A stretch of 64,000 nucleotides of DNA from Streptomyces fradiae (lineage in GTDB: Bacteria; Actinomycetota; Actinomycetes; Streptomycetales; Streptomycetaceae): positions 4,030,001-4,094,000 of the forward strand of contig NZ_CP065958.1 in assembly GCF_041270065.1 (NCBI RefSeq). The letters are read 5' to 3'. Position numbers and translations under genes: made by a program. The notes under the pieces were generated by a model. The model searched no databases. It worked only from the letters and a program-made list of their open reading frames with translations, and was not told the origin of the DNA. Shown here one piece after another: positions 44,601 to 52,440 of this stretch; position 1 is the first letter of the stretch; every line of letters starts with the position of its first letter.

Positions 44601-45663
44601 CGGCAGCCGCCGCTGCCGCGTTCGCGGTCTGCGCAGCGGCCAGTGCCGCGATCTTCGCGGACTGGTTTGCGGCATTGGCTGCACCGATTGCGGTTTGGGC
44701 TGCTTCGGCAGCAGCCCTTGCAGCATCAGCGGCCTGCCTGGACTTGACAGCGGCACGCGTCGCATCGTTCTTGGCTGCTTCAGTCTCCTGCGCGGCCTTC
44801 TGGGCTGCCTGCTTGGCCAGCTCCGAGGCGACAATCGCCCGTGCGGAGGCCTCCTCCGCAGACTTGGTCGCGTCCTCTGCCTGCTTGCCGGCCCGCTTAA
44901 CCTGCTCGGTGAGCTGCGCGATGGTGGCATGTTCCTGGTCGCGGTTGCGGGCGACGAACTGGCCCACTTCCAGGAATTCGACCAGGTCGTCGTAGCTGCC
45001 CTGGAGGGCGAGCTTGGCGGCCGCCTGGATGTTCGGGCCACCCGAGTTGTAGATCTTCGAAACCTGAACCCGGTCGTCGGTCTGGCGAGCGGCGTACTGG
45101 CCTTCCTTCAGGAACGTCTCGACGTCATCGGGCGTGCCCCGGAGGGCTGCTTCGCCGGCCTCCTTGACTCCGACCCCGCCGAAGTTGATGACTTTGGAGG
45201 CCTCGACCCGCTGATCCAGCTGGTACGGAGCTTTCCATCCGTCTGTCAAGAACGCCTGCACGTCGGCCGGCGTGCCCTTCAGCGCAGCCATGGCGGCCTC
45301 ACGCACTGACGGACCACCAGCATTGATGATGCGACTGACGTCCACGCGATCATCGACCTGCTGGATCAAGCTCTGGTTCGCAAGGAACTGCGTGATGTCC
45401 GCATCCGTGCCAAGCAGTGCGTGTTCGGCGGCTTCCTTGACCCCCGGCCCACCCGTCGTCCAGTACTCGACTACGAGCGCGCGATCCGTGCCCTCGCTGG
45501 CATCGACAGCGGATGCAGTTGGTGCTGTCCCCAACAGCCCGGTCACCATGGCCGTGGACAGCAGACCGGCGCATACGCGGCGGGCGGCCGAGCCCGGGGG
45601 CCGCTCTGCGAGTCTGTCAATTCGCTTACGCCCCATCCATCTGGGGCGTGACTGGTGCTTCAC
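41680..45663 (-). CDS. Secreted polymorphic toxin: ALF repeats, HINT domain, barnase/RNase N1-like C-terminus
   Basis: A 1327-residue protein. GTG 45663 has GGAGG nine bases upstream; ATG 45636 is an alternative. A signal peptide (ARRVCAGLLSTAMVTGLLG, ending TASA) is followed by ALF repeats (res. ~55-240), a long Ala-rich coiled coil (~240-600), a second ALF set (~620-790) and a second coil (~800-960). A HINT domain follows (~1075-1220), from CFLAGTKVLMADGS through THEHPFW to HTYFVFAGGTPVLVHN. The last ~105 residues are an RNase: FKNWAGDLPGEKG, LEYRV (Glu), LRVVRN (Arg) and THYG (His) match the barnase/T1 catalytic set. HINT probably cleaves itself to free the RNase. Confidence 0.87.
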   Translation of the reverse strand: MKHQSRPRWMGRKRIDRLAERPPGSAARRVCAGLLSTAMVTGLLGTAPTASAVDASEGTDRALVVEYWTTGGPGVKEAAEHALLGTDADITQFLANQSLIQQVDDRVDVSRIINAGGPSVREAAMAALKGTPADVQAFLTDGWKAPYQLDQRVEASKVINFGGVGVKEAGEAALRGTPDDVETFLKEGQYAARQTDDRVQVSKIYNSGGPNIQAAAKLALQGSYDDLVEFLEVGQFVARNRDQEHATIAQLTEQVKRAGKQAEDATKSAEEASARAIVASELAKQAAQKAAQETEAAKNDATRAAVKSRQAADAARAAAEAAQTAIGAANAANQSAKIAALAAAQTANAAAAAADAANRAYNASIAAGKDKGQAANAAQQAQAARAAASLATESAKAADQAGKASLAAASAAAASRSASNNADLAADAADQAAGYADAAGVSSAEARAAAAETRRHATEANRAATAAEALARKSATAAMEARDAANSAAAHANNAATAAESAAAHAGEAADYAAEATKQANAAKAASDTATAAVATAKKTFDIAREVEAEDLTTRTAAAVERARTNKATGDEFVKEVSASVVEGREIEEDTKALASQLSQPGADTTAIAAEGRKLALRAMRHFGSWRQEAAAQALGGTNEDVLDYLRTGWQSAQQYEIRQQVSDLASNSPYEAVRTAAANALTGTPGQIADFYTTGQHTVAGVEYRVLVSKIHNEGGVGVKEAAEAALADGSTQAMLAFINSGQYTARHSDERVEASKLFNDGGPELKAAAKVALAGPADELHTFIRAGQYVADRKDKLADNHIAQVQRLIAEGGVIAAKALQNRWLAAKAAAEANQAAAEAEAAATEAQKSASQAAQYATQAAAAANAAAISATQAAASATTARNAANRAQQDAVAAEESAAQAEFSASYARNSAKQARGSADEARKSALAAGKSVTEAESAASDAWNQVVELRESEAAETRRAAEEQRSFKRDEGNKPSCIINIYRDHLPACAMAPSHFDVVVPRADPASAQLAMDMFGITDAIACAENPTLGQCLMAGLMLLPIGKLKLIERGLKSVDKIADATRAARAAKCATCFLAGTKVLMADGSARNIEQVKLGDEVIAADPYGNQAGLRRVTNLIITERDKDFNELTIATRKGYERITATHEHPFWSPSEKKWVTASSLREGTTLRAADGSTVAVAKNRSFRKDARTYNLTVDSLHTYFVFAGGTPVLVHNAGCKIAWLSGKLPAAEEAGLASTLSHIVAGTVPTGPTATRWGIQFKNWAGDLPGEKGLGSPYLEYRVPNPYGSGAGPLRVVRNKETGETYYTWTHYGDAGDPPFVRIR

Positions 45664-45939
45664 CTGAGCAATCCTCCAAGTCGGAAAAGCATGCCCGGGG
45701 GGATACATCACGCCAAGATCCACGCAAGACGGACATGATCACTCGTGGAGAACCTCGATGAGGGCGGTGCGATCGCCAAGATCGATTGCGAGAAGCCCCC
45801 CGGATCTGCGAACACGGCCCGCCATCTCCGCAGGTGAGGGGGAGTTGTAGAGCATGTTCACAGGAACCTTACATGTGCTTTACTTTCGCCAAGCGGAAGG
45901 GGGGAGTCCCCTGTCTTGGCTTCATTGGGGAGGAAGAAC
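45664..45939. promoter_or_regulatory. Divergent promoter region of the toxin and a secreted protein
   Basis: The 276-base gap between the toxin start and the plus-strand secreted-protein start must carry both promoters. No convincing -35/-10 pair stands out, and no gene is supported in it. Confidence 0.4.
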
Positions 45940-46449
45940 ATGGCGATATCTCGTGCCCGCAGGGCGCTCCTGATCGGGGCCTCGGGCGTCATTGCCGCGG
46001 CGGTTGGAGCGGTGGCCCTGACTACAGGTGCCCAGGCGGCTCCGCAGGCTGCAGCCACCACGGACGTTGCCACTGAGATGCCGGTAGCAGTCGAGGACTT
46101 CAGCTACCCGAACGCCGAAAAGATCTTTCAGGACCGACACATCACCCTGAAGCGAGGTGACGGACACATCACCTTGGTTCCGTGTTCAGAGGCGTGGGAC
46201 ATCAAGATCGAGTCCCGCCTGGACATCAACGGCTACTGCTTCAAGACGACCTCGACGAGCGGATTCCTCACGCTGGAGCTGCCCGACGCTTACGGCGTGT
46301 GGACCGAGGACCATCCCGTCGAGGCCACTCTCACCGCCAGCGGCGCAGAGACAATCATCAATGTGCCTGCCAACGAGTACAAGCCGGTCGGCGAGACGGG
46401 GGACAGTGGATTGCGCTCCGTCCTCGTGGAGATGCGACTCACGGGCTGA
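45940..46449 (+). CDS. Small secreted protein
   Basis: A 169-residue protein; ATG 45940 with GGGGAGGAAG upstream. The signal peptide is MAISRARRALLIGASGVIAA with cleavage near AQAAPQ. The mature ~130 residues hold two Cys (LVPCSEAWD, NGYCFKT), likely one disulfide, and look like an all-beta domain (SGFLTLELPDAYGVWTE, HPVEATLTASGAETIINVP). No family is recognised. It is divergent from the toxin and upstream of three trypsin-fold genes on the same strand, 356 bases away, so co-transcription is uncertain. Confidence 0.7.
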   Translation: MAISRARRALLIGASGVIAAAVGAVALTTGAQAAPQAAATTDVATEMPVAVEDFSYPNAEKIFQDRHITLKRGDGHITLVPCSEAWDIKIESRLDINGYCFKTTSTSGFLTLELPDAYGVWTEDHPVEATLTASGAETIINVPANEYKPVGETGDSGLRSVLVEMRLTG

Positions 46450-46804
46450 GTGGTACGCAGCCAATCATGGCGGGAGGAAATCCTGCCTCACCGGCTGATG
46501 ATGAACCAGGCTTCGCCACTAGCGCCCGGTCATACCCTCCGATCCCGCGTAGCGTGACCATGGCTGTCCACTGAGTGATGGTCAATGCCTACAGATGGCT
46601 TGGCCCTGGCGGTTCTTGGTTCCCAGGATGGCCTGCAAGTGGGCGTGCGCTGTGGATGGGCCTACATCCTCATTCCGCCCTTGGGGGGGCATTCCGCGCC
46701 TCGGGCTCCGCCCCGCTCGTGTGGGCCGCCCATGTCGCCCCTCCCCCCTCCACGGCATCCTCCGTGAACGACCGGGGCCATCTCGACTCAGCGAAAGCTC
46801 TCTC
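46450..46804. other. 355-base non-coding region
   Basis: No gene is supported between the small secreted protein and the first trypsin-fold gene. The sequence has a G-run at 46681-46690 and no ribosome site near the following ATG beyond a weak GCGAAAG. It presumably holds the promoter of the trypsin-fold genes. Confidence 0.5.
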
Positions 46805-48466
46805 ATGAAAAACCCATGTAAGCGTGTCGTGTTCGGTGGTGCACTGGCCGCCGTTGTCGCCGCGTCCGGTGTTCTCGTCGCCACGCCTGTTCAGGCGCTG
46901 GACGGCACGGCCGCGTCCGACACCTCTTACGCCTTCACCGCGAAGCTGGCCATCGGCGACACCCTCCGGTCCTGCAGCGGAACCCTGATCAACGCCCAGT
47001 GGCTGCTGACCGCAGCCCGCTGCTTCGCCGATGACCCGTCAACCGGATACACGGTTGCTGCCGGCGCTCCGAAGTGGAAGACGACCGCGACGATCGGCCG
47101 CACCCAGCTCGATTCGACCGGCGGTCAGGTCCGCAACGTCGTAGAGCTCGTCCCGCGCACCGACCGCGATCTAGTCCTTGCCAAGCTCGACACCCCGGTC
47201 CGCGGCATCCTGCCGCTGCGCGCCAGCGGAACCTCGCCCGTCCAGGGCGAGGGCCTCAAGGGCGCCGGCTACGGCCGGACCAAGGACACGTGGGTGCCCA
47301 ACACCCTGCACGCCGGAGCGTTTACCACCGGGGAGGTCACGGCAACGGGTCTGCTGATCGACGGCACTGCGGTGTGCAAGGGTGACACCGGCGCCCCGGT
47401 CATCCGCGAGAAGGACGGCGTGCGCGAGCTTGCCGGCGTCGTGACGGCGTCCTGGCAGGGCGGCTGCCTCGGTATGCCCGAGACGGAGACCCGTACCGGC
47501 GCTGCCGCGACCCGCGTCGACGGCCTTGCCGGTTGGATCAAGCAGTCGACCGCCTCCACGCTCACCCCGTGGCGCCTGCAGATGGTCGCGACCGTCAACA
47601 AGGACCTCTTCCACTCCGTCCGCGACAGCAACTGGGACTGGTCGGTCTTCGGTGACGTCGAGAAGGCCGCCGGCAGCATCGGCGAGGTCGAAGTCGCCGC
47701 CGACGCCGCGATCTCCGGCACCAACCACGTCCTCGCCCTGGGGGGCGACGGCGTCGTCTACCAGGCCACCCGCAACCCCAACGGCACCTGGGTCGCCTTC
47801 CGCGCACTCACCAGCGAACTCGGCACCCTTACCGGCATCAAGAAGATCTCCGTCACCTCGACCGGCACTGGCCTCGGGCTCGTCGCCGTCACCAACAGCC
47901 GCGTCTACCACGCGACGCGCGACCCCGCCGGCAAGTGGTCCAAGTGGGGCGATGTCACCACCGCCGTCGGCGCCCTGACCGGTACCAACCCCGCGCCCGC
48001 CGAGATCACCGTCGCGCAGATCGGCGACACCACCCACGTCGGCGTTGTCACAGTGGAAGGCCGGACCTTCCACACCATCCGCAATAGCAACGGCACCTGG
48101 GGCACGTGGGGTGAGATCACCAAGATTTCCGGAGCTCCTTCCAAGGTCAGCAACATGGCTTTCGCCGGCACCGGAAACGACCTCCAGGCTGTCCTGACCG
48201 AGCCCACTGGCGGCATCAAGCACGTCGCCCGCTTCGCCAACGGCACCTGGAGCGCATTCGGCAACCTCGGCCCCATCCTCGGCACCGGCCCCGTCACCAG
48301 CGTTGGCGCAGCCACGGTCGACAACGAGTTCCACACCGCGATCATCACGGGCGGAACGATCAAGCACACCATGCGCCACATCAACGGCACCTGGGAGCCT
48401 GCCGACACCCCGCCCGGCGCCCCCGCCAACCCCACCAGCCTCGCCATCACCGGCAGCTGGAACTAA
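46805..48466 (+). CDS. Secreted trypsin-fold pseudoprotease with C-terminal propeller-like repeats (A)
   Basis: A 553-residue protein with signal peptide (VVFGGALAAVVAASGVLVA, cleavage near VQALDG). Residues ~35-250 are an S1 fold with the disulfide pairs CSG/TAARC and VCKG/GGCLG. The catalytic His is Arg72 (LLTAARCF) and the nucleophile Ser is Thr195 (GDTGAP); only Asp (TDRDLVLAKL) remains, so proteolysis is not expected. Residues ~255-540 contain six repeats of the type VYHATRDPAGKWSKWGDV, spaced ~45-50 residues, like a lectin/PLL-type beta propeller. It may bind surfaces or glycans. It is the first of three paralogues. Confidence 0.82.
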   Translation: MKNPCKRVVFGGALAAVVAASGVLVATPVQALDGTAASDTSYAFTAKLAIGDTLRSCSGTLINAQWLLTAARCFADDPSTGYTVAAGAPKWKTTATIGRTQLDSTGGQVRNVVELVPRTDRDLVLAKLDTPVRGILPLRASGTSPVQGEGLKGAGYGRTKDTWVPNTLHAGAFTTGEVTATGLLIDGTAVCKGDTGAPVIREKDGVRELAGVVTASWQGGCLGMPETETRTGAAATRVDGLAGWIKQSTASTLTPWRLQMVATVNKDLFHSVRDSNWDWSVFGDVEKAAGSIGEVEVAADAAISGTNHVLALGGDGVVYQATRNPNGTWVAFRALTSELGTLTGIKKISVTSTGTGLGLVAVTNSRVYHATRDPAGKWSKWGDVTTAVGALTGTNPAPAEITVAQIGDTTHVGVVTVEGRTFHTIRNSNGTWGTWGEITKISGAPSKVSNMAFAGTGNDLQAVLTEPTGGIKHVARFANGTWSAFGNLGPILGTGPVTSVGAATVDNEFHTAIITGGTIKHTMRHINGTWEPADTPPGAPANPTSLAITGSWN

Positions 48467-48610
48467 CCCGCATGCAAAGCGCAGCAGGGGCAGGCCGCCT
48501 TGCTGCGCCTTGTGCCATCGCAGTAAACGCCCGGAACACCCTGCCGTGTCCACGTTCCGGGCTGAGCACACCGTCCTGACTCTTTCCTGGTTACAGAACT
48601 GGAGGCCCTA

Positions 48611-50230
48611 GTGCGAAGCACGCGCGGTCGAAGAATCCTGATCAGCGGCGCTGCTGTCGCGGCCGCGATCTCCGCAGGTCTTGTCGCTACCGAGTCCGCG
48701 GCCGTCGAGGGGGCCGAGGAGTCCGCCCACTCGTTCACCACCAAGATTGTTGTAGGCGACAGTCAACGGGCATGCAGCGGAGCGCTTGTCGATCCCCGTT
48801 GGGTTCTCACCACGGCCGACTGCTTCGCCGATGCCGCTGGGGACGTGAAGCCCGGGGCTCCTGAGACTCCGACGACCGTGACAGTGGGGCGTCCCGATCT
48901 CACTCAGACCGGCGCAGGTGCGTCCCGCCCGGTCTCGGAACTCGTACCCCACCCCGACCGCGACCTGGTCATGGTGAAACTCGCCTACCGCGTGACCAAC
49001 GTGCGGCCTGTGTCCGTGGCCGAGACACCCGCCTCGGCCACGGAGAATCTGACCGTCACCGGCTACGGACGCACCAAGACGGTCTGGGTGCCCAGCCGCA
49101 TGCACAGTGCGACCTTCACCGCCCATGCGACCGACGCCACGACCATCAGCCTGGCCTCGACCAACGGAGCTGCCATCTGCCAGGGCGACGCGGGCGGGCC
49201 GGTCCTTCGCGAGACAGGTGGGACAGCGCAGCTCGTGGCCGTGGCGAGCCGCTCCTGGCAGGGCGGTTGCCTCGGCTCGCCTGCCACCGAAACCCGGACC
49301 GGAGCTTTGTCCACCCGCGTCGACGACACACGCGCCTGGATGCGGGAGACGATTGACAGCTCTCCTTCCGACGCTGTGCTCACGGCATCGCCCACCGCCA
49401 AGGTTGTCCACCTCAGCGCTGCGGGCCTGGACGGTGTGCTGCACACGACCGACGCCAACTACGGCACCGGAACGTGGACCGGAAGCTGGACGAGGCTGGA
49501 CGGCCCCGATCTCATTTCGCTGACCAGTGCTGTCGTCGATAACGTCGTTCACATGTATGGCGTCGGAACCGACGGCAAGGTGTACGGCAAGGACGCCAAC
49601 TACAACACCGGCAAGTTCACCGCCTGGAACGAGGTCCCTGGCGGCGCCACTGGCGCCCGCGCCCTGACTGCCTCGGTCACCGGCAGCACCGTCCACCTGC
49701 AGATGATCGGCCCCGACGGTGCCCTGCACACCACCGATGCCAATTACGGCACCGGAACGTGGGCCGGCAAGTGGACCCGCATCGACGCGAAGCCCCTCAA
49801 GGCCATCGCCAGTGCTGTCGTCGACAACGTCGTCCACATCTATGCCGCCGGAACCGACGGCAAGGTGTACGGCATCGACGCCAACTACAACACCGGCAAG
49901 TTCACCGCCTGGAACGAGGTCCCTGGCGGCGCCACTGGCGCCCGCGCCCTGACTGCCTCGGTCACCGGCAGCACCGTCCACCTGCAGATGATCGGCCCCG
50001 ACGGTGCCCTGCACACCACCGATGCCAATTACGGCACCGGAACGTGGGCCGGCAAGTGGACCCGCATCGACGCGAAGCCCCTCAAGGCCATCGCCAGTGC
50101 TGTCGTCGACAACGTCGTCCACATCTATGCCGCCGGAACCGACGGCAAGGTGTACGGCATCGACGCCAACTACAACACCGGTCGCTGGAGCGAGACCTGG
50201 TCCGCAGTCCCTGGAGGCATCACCGTCTGA
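48611..50230 (+). CDS. Secreted trypsin-fold pseudoprotease with tectonin-like repeats (B)
   Basis: A 539-residue protein; GTG 48611 with GGAGG upstream. A signal-like start (RRILISGAAVAAAISAGLVA) leads to an S1 fold (CSGALVDPRWVLTTADCF). Catalytic His is Asp70 and catalytic Ser is Ala194 (GDAGGP); Asp in PDRDLVMVKL is kept. The C-terminal ~280 residues are WTRLDGP/VVDNVVHMYGVGTDGKVYG-type repeats ~48 residues long, tectonin-like. Two consecutive 95-residue blocks are identical at DNA level (49596-49880 and 49881-50165), a recent duplication. It probably binds carbohydrate; enzymatic activity is unlikely. Confidence 0.82.
   Translation: MRSTRGRRILISGAAVAAAISAGLVATESAAVEGAEESAHSFTTKIVVGDSQRACSGALVDPRWVLTTADCFADAAGDVKPGAPETPTTVTVGRPDLTQTGAGASRPVSELVPHPDRDLVMVKLAYRVTNVRPVSVAETPASATENLTVTGYGRTKTVWVPSRMHSATFTAHATDATTISLASTNGAAICQGDAGGPVLRETGGTAQLVAVASRSWQGGCLGSPATETRTGALSTRVDDTRAWMRETIDSSPSDAVLTASPTAKVVHLSAAGLDGVLHTTDANYGTGTWTGSWTRLDGPDLISLTSAVVDNVVHMYGVGTDGKVYGKDANYNTGKFTAWNEVPGGATGARALTASVTGSTVHLQMIGPDGALHTTDANYGTGTWAGKWTRIDAKPLKAIASAVVDNVVHIYAAGTDGKVYGIDANYNTGKFTAWNEVPGGATGARALTASVTGSTVHLQMIGPDGALHTTDANYGTGTWAGKWTRIDAKPLKAIASAVVDNVVHIYAAGTDGKVYGIDANYNTGRWSETWSAVPGGITV
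49596..50165 (+). repeat. Two tandem 285-bp units inside pseudoprotease B
   Basis: The block starting CCAACTACAACACCGGCAAG at 49596 repeats at 49881, and its beginning recurs at 50166. The translated 95-residue blocks are identical and the bases compared were the same throughout, so this is a very young in-frame duplication adding two repeats to the propeller-like domain. Confidence 0.93.
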
Positions 50231-50360
50231 TCCCCCGGCGCCCGCGCAGCCCCTAGGCACATCGCGTGGGCGCCGCCAGTAACTGGCCAGGGGGCGTCAA
50301 CGGTTGAACCAGGGCGGATCGTTCCGGGCCCACAGTTTTGAACCATTTCAAGGAGTTTGT

Positions 50361-51896
50361 GTGTCGGCTATAAGGCGACGTTCACGATGGATAGCAACCA
50401 TGGCCGCCGCTGTTGTGGGGTCAGGCGTCCTGGTCAGTACGCCGTCCCAGGCATTGCAGGGCACTGACGCCGGCGCGGCATTCGGTTACACCGCAAAGAT
50501 CGTCGTTGGCGATTCCGACCGCGCTTGCACAGGTGTCCTCGTTGATCCGAGGTGGGTCCTCTCAGCTGCCAGCTGTTTCGCTGATGCGGCGGGTGCGGTT
50601 GCTAGTGGCAAGCCGACGGCGAAGACGATGGTGACTGTGGGCCGGACGGATCTGACCCAGACCACGACCGGCGCCACTGTTGAGGCCATACGCCTTGTGC
50701 CTCGTACGGATCGCGATGTCGTCTTGGTCAAGCTCGCCAGCCGCGTCAACGGTGTTGCCCCCGCCGCTGTCGCCACCACTGCCCCTTCCGATGGTGAACC
50801 GTTGAACGCGGCCGGCTTCGGCCGGACAAAGACGGCATGGGTGCCTGACAAGCTGCACACCGGCGAGTTCATCACGACTTCCAGTGATGCCACGACGGTC
50901 GCCCTCGCAGCATCGGCGGATGCCGTCATTTGCCAGGGAGACAGCGGTGGGCCGCTCCTGCGTCAGAAGGATGGTGCTGTCGAAGTCGTAGCCGTGGCAA
51001 GTCGTTCCTGGCAGGGTGGCTGCCTGGGTACCGACGCAGCTGAGACGCGCACAGACGCGGTCGGAGTCCGCGTGGACGACCTCCGAGGCTGGATCGCGGA
51101 CACCGTCTTCGCGCCGCAGGGTGACCTGACCGGGGACAAGGTCGCCGACCTTGCTGCGGTCTGGACCGACGGCAGCCTTCACGTCTACACGGGCAGTGCC
51201 GCCCAGGGCCTCAGCGGAGCACAGACGCAGCAGCTTGGTGGCACCGGATGGCTCACCATGAAGCAGCTTGCCAAGGCGGACTTCACCAACGACGGCGTGG
51301 CCGACGTCATGGCCATCTGGGGCAACGGCACCCTGCACCTCTACAAGGGTGACGGCAAGGGCAACATCACCGACGGAACCACGGTTGCCATGGGCGGATC
51401 CACCTGGGGCACCATCAAGCAGATGACCGCCGCCGACTTCACCGGCGACGGCTGGGGTGACCTGCTGACCGTCTGGAACGACGGCACCCTGCACCTCTAC
51501 AGGGGTGACGGCAAGGGCAACATCACCGACGGAACCACGGTTGCCATGGGCGGATCCACCTGGGGCACCATCAAGCAGTTCGTCGGGGGTGACTACGACC
51601 GTGATGGCATCGCGGACCTCATGGCGGTCTGGAGCGACGGCACGCTCCACTTCTACAAGAGCAACGGCGACGGAACGTTCAACTCCCAGAAGCCCGCATG
51701 GGGCGGCAATACCTGGTCAACGGTGAAGCTGATGGCCGGCGACGACTACAACGCCGATGGCACCGCGGACATCATGGCCATCTGGGGTAACGGCACCCTT
51801 CACCTCTACAAGGGCAATGGCACGGGTGACATCGACTCCGGCATGACAGTCCCCGTCGGCGGATCGACCTGGCTCACCGTGAAGCACCTGGCATAG
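50361..51896 (+). CDS. Secreted trypsin-fold protein lacking catalytic His, with FG-GAP repeats (C)
   Basis: A 511-residue protein; GTG 50361 with AAGGAG upstream. The signal peptide ends near PSQALQG. The S1 fold keeps GDSGGP (Ser195) and Asp (TDRDVVLVKL), but the catalytic His is Ser71 (LSAASCF). The C-terminal ~260 residues are FG-GAP/VCBS repeats with calcium-loop motifs: DLTGDKVADLAAVW, DFTNDGVADVMAIWGNG, DFTGDGWGDLLTVW, DYDRDGIADLMAVW and DYNADGTADIMAIW. Two neighbouring units share ~75 identical bases at a period of 156 bp (51348 and 51504). Proteins of this type are often annotated as trypsin-like in Streptomyces. Confidence 0.83.
   Translation: MSAIRRRSRWIATMAAAVVGSGVLVSTPSQALQGTDAGAAFGYTAKIVVGDSDRACTGVLVDPRWVLSAASCFADAAGAVASGKPTAKTMVTVGRTDLTQTTTGATVEAIRLVPRTDRDVVLVKLASRVNGVAPAAVATTAPSDGEPLNAAGFGRTKTAWVPDKLHTGEFITTSSDATTVALAASADAVICQGDSGGPLLRQKDGAVEVVAVASRSWQGGCLGTDAAETRTDAVGVRVDDLRGWIADTVFAPQGDLTGDKVADLAAVWTDGSLHVYTGSAAQGLSGAQTQQLGGTGWLTMKQLAKADFTNDGVADVMAIWGNGTLHLYKGDGKGNITDGTTVAMGGSTWGTIKQMTAADFTGDGWGDLLTVWNDGTLHLYRGDGKGNITDGTTVAMGGSTWGTIKQFVGGDYDRDGIADLMAVWSDGTLHFYKSNGDGTFNSQKPAWGGNTWSTVKLMAGDDYNADGTADIMAIWGNGTLHLYKGNGTGDIDSGMTVPVGGSTWLTVKHLA
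51348..51578 (+). repeat. 156-bp-period duplication in FG-GAP repeats
   Basis: The block from 51348 to about 51422 (GGTGACGGCAAGGGCAACAT...) recurs at 51504-51578. It codes the loop between FG-GAP blades (DGKGNITDGTTVAMGGSTW). This is the same mode of growth as in the neighbouring gene. Confidence 0.88.
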
Positions 51897-52292
51897 ACAG
51901 GACCTGAGGTCGTCGTGTGCCTGGGCAAGCCGCCGTAGTCTGCCCAGGTATGCGACGGCACATCAAGGATCCGTAGAGCCATACGACCGCCGGTAGTTCC
52001 GGCGCGTTGTAGCTTGCTGCCTATTCGCCTGGGTGGCTGAATCATTGGGGGCGTCACACCCGTCACGCTGTTACGCAAGGCCGTGAGCTCGGGAAACATG
52101 CAGGTCGGCGCCGTGGCATCCCCTGATTCAGGCATACGGTAACCCTGGCCCGTGGGGCGCCGTGACGACCCCCAAGATCCTCTGGACATCTACTTGAGGC
52201 GAGTCCGGCGCGTGGCAGACTCGTGAAAGCCGCCTCCGTGGTCAGCTCTGACCGCTCGTGATCGCCCTGTGATCGGGCTTCCGTGGACGGCG
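51897..52292. other. Right end of the element, non-coding
   Basis: No supported gene. It contains GTGGTCAGCTC (52238-52248), shared with the left end, the dyad GGTCAG-CT-CTGACC (52240-52253), and two GTGATCG copies just before the right repeat. These are candidate recombinase or excisionase sites. Confidence 0.45.
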
Positions 52293-52382
52293 CGCACAGC
52301 CGGTAGGCTGTAGCCCGCTCCGCGCCTGGTGAGGCGGGGCGAGGGTGGGTTGCCCGAGCGGCCTAAGGGAACGGTCTTGAAA
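52293..52382 (+). repeat. Right 90-bp attachment repeat (attR) overlapping tRNA-Ser
   Basis: Identical over 90 bases to 38320-38409. It covers the -10-like TAGGCT (52304-52309) and the tRNA 5' half to the anticodon loop; sequence to its left is element DNA. Confidence 0.9.
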
Positions 52383-52430
52383 ACCGTCGTGGCAGCGATG
52401 TCACCGTGGGTTCAAATCCCACACCCACCG
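52344..52430 (+). tRNA. tRNA-Ser (anticodon TGA)
   Basis: An 87-base class II tRNA. Acceptor GGTGGGT/ACCCACC, anticodon stem ACGGT/ACCGT with loop CTTGAAA (anticodon TGA at 52378-52380), long variable arm GTGGCA-GCGA-TGTCAC, T arm GTGGG-TTCAAAT-CCCAC, discriminator G as for serine tRNAs. CCA is not encoded. It reads UCA and other UCN codons. It is the attachment site of the element, and its 5' half is duplicated at 38371-38409. Confidence 0.97.
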
Positions 52431-52440
52431 CGCGAGATGC

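Larger units (their letters stand above)
38320..52382. mobile_element. 14-kb integrated element in tRNA-Ser(TGA)
   Basis: Ninety-base perfect direct repeats 13,973 bp apart bound a block of lower GC with an integrase relic, a TIGR02391-like protein, a polymorphic toxin/immunity pair and secreted proteins. The duplicated sequence is the 5' half of the tRNA plus its upstream region, and the intact tRNA is at the right end, so the incoming DNA supplied a new 5' half and joined it to the host 3' half. No replication or conjugation genes are seen, so it looks like a degraded integrative element or genomic island. Confidence 0.8.

Noticed and set aside
46595..46804. Extended N-terminus for pseudoprotease A
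   Set aside because: The upstream in-frame part is not signal-like; ATG 46805 begins a standard signal peptide.
51806..52189. Minus-strand gene of 127 codons overlapping the end of pseudoprotease C
   Set aside because: It overlaps the real gene antisense, has no ribosome site, and its composition is not coding-like.
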